Source: Bacillota bacterium (GTDB lineage Bacteria; Bacillota; Clostridia; Acetivibrionales; DSM-2933). Taken from it: 29,213 bases of DNA. Positions 24,338-29,213 of the stretch are shown here, in pieces. The notes beneath the pieces were generated by a model, which was given only the letters and a program-made list of their open reading frames with translations, ran no database searches and was not told where the DNA came from. Position numbers and translations under genes: made by a program. The stretch spans positions 1-29,213 of the forward strand of contig JAUZPS010000005.1 of the NCBI GenBank assembly GCA_030705945.1. The letters run 5' to 3'. Numbering within the stretch: the stretch's first letter is position 1; every line of letters starts with the position of its first letter.

Positions 24338-24991
24338 CTACATGATACTTATCATAAAATGATGGTTAATCTCACATATGCTATCAACTATTGTAGAAGC
24401 TCTTGATAGATCTTGTGAACCAGAATTCAAATTAGCATATCCAATACATTTCATTCCTGCAGACAAAGCAGCTTTTACACCGTTTGTAGAATCCTCGATA
24501 ACTATGCATTCATGTGGATTAACTTTTAACATTTCTGCAGTCTTTAAAAAAATATCAGGGTAAGGCTTTCCTCTTTGAACTTCTTCACCACTTAATATTG
24601 CATTAAAATATTCTCTTATTTTTATTGTTTCTAGTATGGTTTCAATAAATAATCTTGGTGAGGAAGAGGCTACTGCTAATATAATTTTATTGCGCCTTAG
24701 ATCACTTAGTAACTCTATAATTCCATCTATTGCTTCTATTTTTGTTTCGTTCAAAACTTCAATTTTTAATTCAGACTGTAACTTCAATAATTCTTCCACA
24801 CTCAGAATTAAGTTATATTTCTCTTTCAAATCCTTCCACATTTCTGGGTTTGAAACTCCAACATATGGATTTAAGATATCATCACTAGCAATAAAACCAC
24901 ATTTTTTCATTACTCTTTTATCAACCTCAAAATGAATAGGTTCACTGTCTACTATAACTCCATCCATATCAAAAATAACAGCTTTTAACAT
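24338..24991 (-). CDS. HAD-superfamily hydrolase, beta-phosphoglucomutase-like
   Basis: 217 residues with all HAD motifs: I AVIFDMDGVIVDSEPIHFE (D8, D10), II AVASSSPR, III GKPYPDIF and IV IEDSTNGVKAALSAG. A helical cap (about 15-85) places it in subfamily I with beta-phosphoglucomutase and the sugar-phosphate phosphatases. Which phosphate ester it acts on cannot be said. Single gene; AAGGGG before the ATG. Confidence 0.9.
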   Translation of the reverse strand: MLKAVIFDMDGVIVDSEPIHFEVDKRVMKKCGFIASDDILNPYVGVSNPEMWKDLKEKYNLILSVEELLKLQSELKIEVLNETKIEAIDGIIELLSDLRRNKIILAVASSSPRLFIETILETIKIREYFNAILSGEEVQRGKPYPDIFLKTAEMLKVNPHECIVIEDSTNGVKAALSAGMKCIGYANLNSGSQDLSRASTIVDSICEINHHFMISIM

Positions 24992-25209
24992 CTTATTCCC
25001 CTTTATTTAGTATTCTTTCTTAAATGTTGCAGTACTATGGGTTAAAGCTTTTTAATGCCTTTATATTTGAAAACCACTTCCTGCAATTACTTTCCACATC
25101 TAGAGCCTTTACACAACCTATTTTTATTTTACAGGCGCAAAATGAACTTCATCAGCATACCCATTTCAAATTCTAAGGACGCGCCCTTACCCTTGTATGC
25201 GTTGATATT

Positions 25210-25698
25210 CTAAAGAATTTTAATTATATTGGCTACAATTTCTTCGACCTTTAAATCAGAAGTATCAATTTTTATAGTGTTCATAGATTCGTATAAGGAA
25301 AGTCTATCAATACTCTTTTCAACGTTTCCGGATTTTATTCCATCTCTTTTTATTATTCTATCAACCAATTCTTCCTTGGCGCATGTAAGTGTTATTTTGA
25401 AAGTCTGAAACTCAACGCTCTTAAGTCTTTCAAGTATTAAATCAGTTATAGATTCCAAGTGAAGCACCCAACAGAAAATTACATATTCAAATGATGAATT
25501 TTTAAGAAAATTAGAAAGTATGTAGCAGATATTATCTATAACCATACTTTTATTTTCATCACTGAAATTCCATGGGTTCATCATCCAACACCAATCACCA
25601 TCAAGCCATACAGAGTTTTGTAATCTCTGACTTAATTCTTTGCTAACAGTACTTTTGCCAACACCCATAGTCCCATTAATTATTATCAGTTTTTTCAT
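25210..25698 (-). CDS. Small P-loop kinase-like ATPase
   Basis: 162 residues. Walker A is NGTMGVGKST (8-17), followed by VSKELSQRL and WLDGDWCWMMNPW, the typical acceptor-binding stretch of small nucleotide or sugar kinases of the AAA_33/shikimate-kinase type. A Walker B-like YVIFCWVLH and a lid with RIIKRDGIKSGN follow. Such short kinases often phosphorylate small molecules, including antibiotics (as chloramphenicol phosphotransferase does), but the substrate is unknown. The ribosome site is weak. Confidence 0.75.
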   Translation of the reverse strand: MKKLIIINGTMGVGKSTVSKELSQRLQNSVWLDGDWCWMMNPWNFSDENKSMVIDNICYILSNFLKNSSFEYVIFCWVLHLESITDLILERLKSVEFQTFKITLTCAKEELVDRIIKRDGIKSGNVEKSIDRLSLYESMNTIKIDTSDLKVEEIVANIIKIL

Positions 25699-25864
25699 CT
25701 ATGTATCTTACCTTTAGCTTTCCTTTATAATAAGCCCTAAAAGCATCTATATTAACCCCGAGCCAAGGATGGCGCCTCAAACTATTACCAATATTCTAAT
25801 GCTTCAACATTAATTATACCATCATCAGTACCATTAAATCCAGATCCTACTGATCTTTACATCA

Positions 25865-25893
25865 TTTACAAATATTTTTTAAAATTATATAAT
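25865..25893 (+). promoter_or_regulatory. Sigma-A promoter of the 25963 gene
   Basis: TTTACA (25865-25870) and a perfect TATAAT (25888-25893), with a 17-base spacer. Transcription would begin near 25900, about 60 bases before the start codon. Confidence 0.65.
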
Positions 25894-25962
25894 GAAATAT
25901 AGGAAAAATAACCAAAGCTTTTGTGAAATTATTTGCGCAATTTTTTAAGGAGGGTACCAAAT

Positions 25963-26724
25963 TTGAATATCGGCTTTGTACTATCTGTAGTCTCACTTAT
26001 TATTAATTTCTTCATTTATAAGCTTTATTTGAAAAGGGCGCCGCATAAATATTCAGCTGACAATCAAAATCAACTAAAAAAAACAAACCGTTACTTTAGT
26101 ATATCAATTTGTATATTCACATTTTATCTGATATTCTCCACATTAATATGGTACAGACTATTTACATTTTTCTCCAAGCTTAATTTGACACATATAAAGA
26201 ATCCGCTCTATATATACTCACCAAGCTTTTCATTCTACACAATAGCCGGCATCTTTACAGGGTCTTTATTTACCATAATTCTATTGGATATTACATTAAG
26301 GCTTATAGCCAAAGAATATTATTTTGATGTATTGGAAATGTGGAAAATGCCGGGCGGCATAACTTCAGCCAGCTCAAAAAAGAAAGTTAACATTGCCTAT
26401 GCCATAATTGTCATAGTTATAACACCCATTCTATTTATTGTAATGAACTGGTATGCAGTCTTCCTTGACAATAAAATAATATTTAATAATATCATTAAAG
26501 AAAAAGAGTACACATATTCCCAAATAAGAGAAATACGTTTAAAAACCCTTGGAAAAGATAGGCGGGGAAATACTGAAGATACCTTTGAATTCGTCATCAA
26601 ATTTGATGATAATAAAGAATATAGTAATAACGGATTCGGCCAATCACCAAATAAGTCAAGAGATAAAGTAATTCTTGATTTTATTACTTCCAAGTCTGGT
26701 AAAAAACCTATACTTAAAGATTAA
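25963..26724 (+). CDS. Uncharacterised membrane protein
   Basis: 253 residues with about four transmembrane helices (IGFVLSVVSLIINFFIY, ISICIFTFYLIFSTLIW, FYTIAGIFTGSLFTIILL, IAYAIIVIVITPILFIVMNW) and a C-terminal domain of some 85 residues (IIKEKEYTYSQIREIRLKTL, DTFEFVIKFDDNKEYSNNGF) that looks like a small PH-like or similar beta domain. I do not recognise a family. TTG 25963 is preferred: AAGGAGGG lies seven bases before it, and the longer frame has that site inside its coding part. It stands alone on the plus strand with its own promoter. Confidence 0.7.
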   Translation: MNIGFVLSVVSLIINFFIYKLYLKRAPHKYSADNQNQLKKTNRYFSISICIFTFYLIFSTLIWYRLFTFFSKLNLTHIKNPLYIYSPSFSFYTIAGIFTGSLFTIILLDITLRLIAKEYYFDVLEMWKMPGGITSASSKKKVNIAYAIIVIVITPILFIVMNWYAVFLDNKIIFNNIIKEKEYTYSQIREIRLKTLGKDRRGNTEDTFEFVIKFDDNKEYSNNGFGQSPNKSRDKVILDFITSKSGKKPILKD

Positions 26725-26809
26725 TCATTTTTCAGTTTGAAATCCTTTATATATTGGCTATTTCTATATATAAATCCTTAGCCCTGTAAGATAGTCAGAT
26801 TATTCGTCT

Positions 26810-27817
26810 CTAATTCAATAGCTTTTTAAATAACTTGATTTTGTTATTTTTATAATAATATGAATCATAAGCGCAATTGGAGTAACATTTTTTATTACAT
26901 TCCTTTGTCATTTCTAATAGCAGCAATTTTAGTTCCTTTATTTTCTTGCTATTCAAATCCAAATAACTATAATTAAGTTCATCCATCTTCTTTGTACAAC
27001 TTCGAATTTTACAACCACCAATAACGTTTATCCACCCGAAAACGCCCGGATAATTACATTCCCAAAACTTCTCTCTCCTAATATATTTATATATATTTTC
27101 GAAATAATCTATTGGGTCAATGATTTTATAACCTTCTTTTTTCTTAGTGCGGACATACTTGATTATAGTATCAATTAACTGCTTATCTTGTTCACTGAAA
27201 AATATCTCTCCTTCCATTCTCTTATGTTCTAAGGAAGGCATCGCATATCCAAGTGATATTGGTATCCTGTATTGGTTTAAGTATTCTATAATCATCATTA
27301 TTTCATCAAAGTTTTTTGTTGTTATAACTGCATTTACTCTAATTTTAACGCCATATTTATCTCTTGCTATTCTTAAATATTCAATGTTTTTTTCAATACA
27401 TTTAAGATTCTTGACAGTAGTTACTCCATCAACAGAAATGTTAAGGAAATCTAAACCGTTTTCAGATAATCTCATAATACTTTCTTTATTTAATAGTGTT
27501 CCATTTGTTGTAATATCAGTTATAATATTCATATCACTGCAAAGTTTTATTGCATCGTATATAAATCTCCATATTAATGGCTCTCCGCCAAGAAATGAAA
27601 TAATGCCAACTTTCAAGTTGATTGCTTTTTTTACGATTAATTTATATTCCTCTTCGTTAATTTCCAAATCAGAATTTTTATGTTGCCAACAATACTCGCA
27701 TTTTAGATTGCATTTATCTGTAGGTATTATTCTTACAAAAGGTGTAGTATTTGAGCATTTTGCAAATATATATGCTGTAAATAAATTCAAATACTTCATA
27801 AGCTTTTTAAATTTCAT
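26810..27817 (-). CDS. Radical SAM protein with SPASM/twitch-like C-terminus
   Basis: 335 residues. The iron-sulphur motif CNLKCEYC (C36, C40, C43), FLGGEP (SAM binding), TDITTNGTLLN and FLNISVDG are standard for radical SAM enzymes. The C-terminal part has six further cysteines (C254, C269, C274, C307, C311, C315: CNYPG, CKIRSC, CNKKCYSNC), as in SPASM or twitch auxiliary clusters of peptide-modifying maturases. No transporter, protease or recognised precursor is nearby, so the substrate is open; a 23-codon ORF overlaps its start. TTGGAG is about ten bases from the ATG. Confidence 0.88.
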   Translation of the reverse strand: MKFKKLMKYLNLFTAYIFAKCSNTTPFVRIIPTDKCNLKCEYCWQHKNSDLEINEEEYKLIVKKAINLKVGIISFLGGEPLIWRFIYDAIKLCSDMNIITDITTNGTLLNKESIMRLSENGLDFLNISVDGVTTVKNLKCIEKNIEYLRIARDKYGVKIRVNAVITTKNFDEIMMIIEYLNQYRIPISLGYAMPSLEHKRMEGEIFFSEQDKQLIDTIIKYVRTKKKEGYKIIDPIDYFENIYKYIRREKFWECNYPGVFGWINVIGGCKIRSCTKKMDELNYSYLDLNSKKIKELKLLLLEMTKECNKKCYSNCAYDSYYYKNNKIKLFKKLLN

Positions 27818-27885
27818 ATAATATCATCTCCAACTTCAGACATCAATCTAGATAAATCAACTACCACAATAAAATCAATTAACAT
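27814..27885 (-). CDS. Possible 23-residue peptide overlapping the radical SAM start
   Basis: An ATG at 27885 opens a 23-codon frame (MLIDFIVVVDLSRLMSEV then GDDII) whose TGA overlaps the radical SAM ATG as ATGA, the usual form of translational coupling. No convincing ribosome site precedes it. The peptide is hydrophobic then acidic, without cysteine. It may be a precursor, a leader for coupling, or chance. Confidence 0.25.
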   Translation of the reverse strand: MLIDFIVVVDLSRLMSEVGDDII

Positions 27886-28162
27886 CAACTTGTATGGTTA
27901 TGTCTTTTTTGAACATATTAGGTGAAGTCCGTCAAATTGACCCCAGAGACTTTCGTGTAAAATGCGCTTTAAAAATTTCTATAATAATTCCAAGCATCTT
28001 CAAACACTTTGGAGTTAGATGAAGCTATATCCCGAAAAAACAAATTCGTATTCTTCGTAAATACACCATTATCGCTACAAACTCGTTTCTTGTAAAAGCA
28101 GTGAAAAAATCGGTTTCCCTGACCCGCGTAGCAGAATAGAGCATGGATGGTCTATCCTTATA
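27886..28162. other. Intergenic region with a possible gene relic
   Basis: On the minus strand 27969-28151 is open for 60 codons without a proper start; its last part (DIASSNSKVFEDAWNYYRNF, then stop) looks coding. Family not recognised. Further left, GTCAAATTGACCCCAGAG recalls the terminus of an insertion sequence, but no second end was found. Confidence 0.25.
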
Positions 28163-28585
28163 TTAATTACACGGAAATTTCGCGCCATATTTTTCAAGAA
28201 TCTCAACAAGTTTTTTTCTATTTTCTTTTCCAATCGAAAAATATTTTTCCGTATCATTAACTCTCATTAAGTCACATCCATCACAAGCTGGATATATTGA
28301 TATTTTTTTGTTCTTCCCTTCAAATGTAATTTCTGCTGTTCCAAACCCACAAGAAGGACTACCTGAAATTGCCATACCTTTACAAATTGATACAAGTAGA
28401 TTTTTATCATTATCATCTATAATCTGAACATTAATTTTCTTTTCAAAATAGTCAAATGTAAATGTTATCTTCTTTGTAAAATTAACATTTACATTTTGAC
28501 AAAACATACTATACATTAGCGCAATTGCTAATACTATCAAGCTACAACTAATAAAAACAATATATTTCTTTCTGATATTAACCAC
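28163..28585 (-). CDS. Uncharacterised membrane-anchored, cysteine-containing exported protein
   Basis: 140 residues. One N-terminal transmembrane helix (about 8-28), then a small exported domain with paired cysteines: VSICKGMAISGSPSCGFGTA, then ISIYPACDGCDLM and a last PCN. The cysteines could pair into disulphides outside the cell or bind metal. The pattern 'SPSCGFG ... IYPACDGCD ... FSIGKENR' is one I recall from uncharacterised clostridial proteins. The start is probably the GTG near GAGGTG; no better start is visible. Confidence 0.65.
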   Translation of the reverse strand: MVNIRKKYIVFISCSLIVLAIALMYSMFCQNVNVNFTKKITFTFDYFEKKINVQIIDDNDKNLLVSICKGMAISGSPSCGFGTAEITFEGKNKKISIYPACDGCDLMRVNDTEKYFSIGKENRKKLVEILEKYGAKFPCN

Positions 28586-28782
28586 CTCACAACCAGTTTA
28601 GCTGCTTAAAATAACTCTTCAAAGACTTTCCTCAGATAATCGGCGCAGAATGTGTGTCCAGCCAGAGAATATCATAGTCACAGTAGACGTGCCGGTTGCC
28701 CAGCGAGACGGTGTGGCGCGGTTTGCTTCATGACTTTTCTGACCTCACCTTTACAGCTATGCATCGATATGTAAAATCGTGC
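28586..28782. other. GC-rich intergenic patch
   Basis: 28630-28740 is clearly GC-richer than the rest (for example GACGTGCCGGTTGCCCAGCG). On the minus strand a short open frame ends NRHVYCDYDILWLDTHSAPI before a stop. This looks like a fragment of foreign or mobile DNA, but I cannot name it. Confidence 0.3.
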
Positions 28783-29213
28783 TTAAGGGCTTGTTCCAAT
28801 ACTTAATATTTTATATCCTTCTTCTTCCTTCTTTACATTTATAAAATAAACTCTATGTTTGATCCAGCCATCTGGTTCCTGTACGCCGTTTCCTGCTAAT
28901 ATATACTTTTCCGAAGCAGGCTTAATAGAATATGAAACATAAAATTGAAATTTATCAATATTCCCATTTTTTATCTCTATATCTTCTATTTTGGAATCAC
29001 TAATTCTATCATAGTCAGTTACTTTGTTTTCTTTAAATGATTTTAAATACATCTCAAGTAATTCTTTTGATATCTCTTTCAAATCTGAGACATCAGTTTT
29101 GAGGCTAATATCTTTGTAACTAGGTTCATAAAGATTTTCGTCTATACTTGGCGCAGGTTGCTTTGTATTTTCTGGTATTGTAGTGACTAAATCATTCTTT
29201 TGGGGTTCATTTG
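28783..29213 (-). CDS. Uncharacterised, probably exported protein; 5' end outside the window
   Basis: The frame is open right up to the window edge, so at least 142 C-terminal residues are present and the start is missing. The first visible part is Pro/Thr/Asn rich (TTIPENTKQPAPSIDENLYE), like a linker after a lipoprotein or membrane anchor. It leads to a small domain of about 100 residues (LEMYLKSFKENKVTDYDRIS, KPASEKYILAGNGVQEPDGW, YFINVKKEEEGYKILSIGTS). The ending GYKIxSIGTSP with xAGNGxxxxxGW is, as I recall, common in uncharacterised Gram-positive lipoproteins. A TTG at 29082 is an internal codon, not a start. Confidence 0.65.
   Translation of the reverse strand, partial: NEPQKNDLVTTIPENTKQPAPSIDENLYEPSYKDISLKTDVSDLKEISKELLEMYLKSFKENKVTDYDRISDSKIEDIEIKNGNIDKFQFYVSYSIKPASEKYILAGNGVQEPDGWIKHRVYFINVKKEEEGYKILSIGTSP

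Noticed and set aside
27928..27960. Possible insertion-sequence end (GTCAAATTGACCCCAGAG)
   Set aside because: It is based on a vague resemblance; no partner end, target duplication or transposase was seen.
28075..28257. Minus-strand ORF of 60 codons
   Set aside because: It overlaps the end of the 140-residue cysteine-containing protein in another frame and has no ribosome site.
1..29213. CRISPR array, tRNA or rRNA genes, riboswitches, phage or secretion modules
   Set aside because: I looked for regular spaced repeats, cloverleaf-like segments and the usual motifs and saw none; the dispersed repeats are not arrayed.

Overview
The window looks like a chromosomal stretch of an AT-rich, cellulosome-forming Gram-positive anaerobe (clostridial Oscillospirales, of the Acetivibrio/Hungateiclostridium/Pseudobacteroides type). 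The strongest pointer is a secreted CE1-type esterase with a Pro/Thr linker and a C-terminal type I dockerin (19347-20450). Strong AGGAGG ribosome sites, some TTG/GTG starts, lipoproteins with classic lipoboxes and copper-amine-oxidase-like stalk domains fit this. No tRNA, rRNA, CRISPR array, transposase or phage gene was seen. The species is not determinable from what I can see.

Layout. Nearly all genes are on the minus strand; only a PrsW-like protease (2801-3643) and a membrane protein (25963-26724) are on plus. 1-8.7 kb: an orphan solute-binding protein with a stalk domain, a ComFB-like protein, PrsW, a membrane-anchored PstS-like protein, a two-gene membrane operon (6658 to 5420) and several small exported or lipoproteins, one followed by a decayed copper-amine-oxidase-like tail. 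8.8-12.8 kb: two regulatory units, a PadR repressor translationally overlapping an FtsW/RodA-like protein with an N-terminal permease-prefix domain, and an ECF sigma factor with its DUF4179 anti-sigma-type partner. 13-18.5 kb: a CPBP protease, a GyrI-like ligand-binding protein, two GNAT acetyltransferases, a membrane-tethered ADP-ribosylglycohydrolase, a lipoprotein and an alpha/beta hydrolase. 18.5-19.3 kb: a gene graveyard with three recognisable remnants and a GC-richer island. 19.3-29.2 kb: the dockerin esterase, a LURP-one protein, a lipoprotein, two more GNATs, a HAD phosphatase, a small P-loop kinase, a radical SAM protein with extra C-terminal cysteines, and small exported proteins, the last running off the window.

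The most interesting structural signal is a family of five ~92-101 bp non-coding repeats (copies A-E) with imperfect 14-bp terminal inverted repeats, an internal inverted copy of one end, and 3-bp TWA target duplications in two copies: a Tourist/PIF-Harbinger (IS5-superfamily)-like MITE. In three copies the flanking TAA is exactly the stop codon of the neighbouring gene. Other points worth a look are the PadR promoter/operator (perfect 20-bp arms spanning the -35 to beyond the -10), a 23-codon ORF overlapping the radical SAM start, and the orphan binding proteins that have no permease partners.
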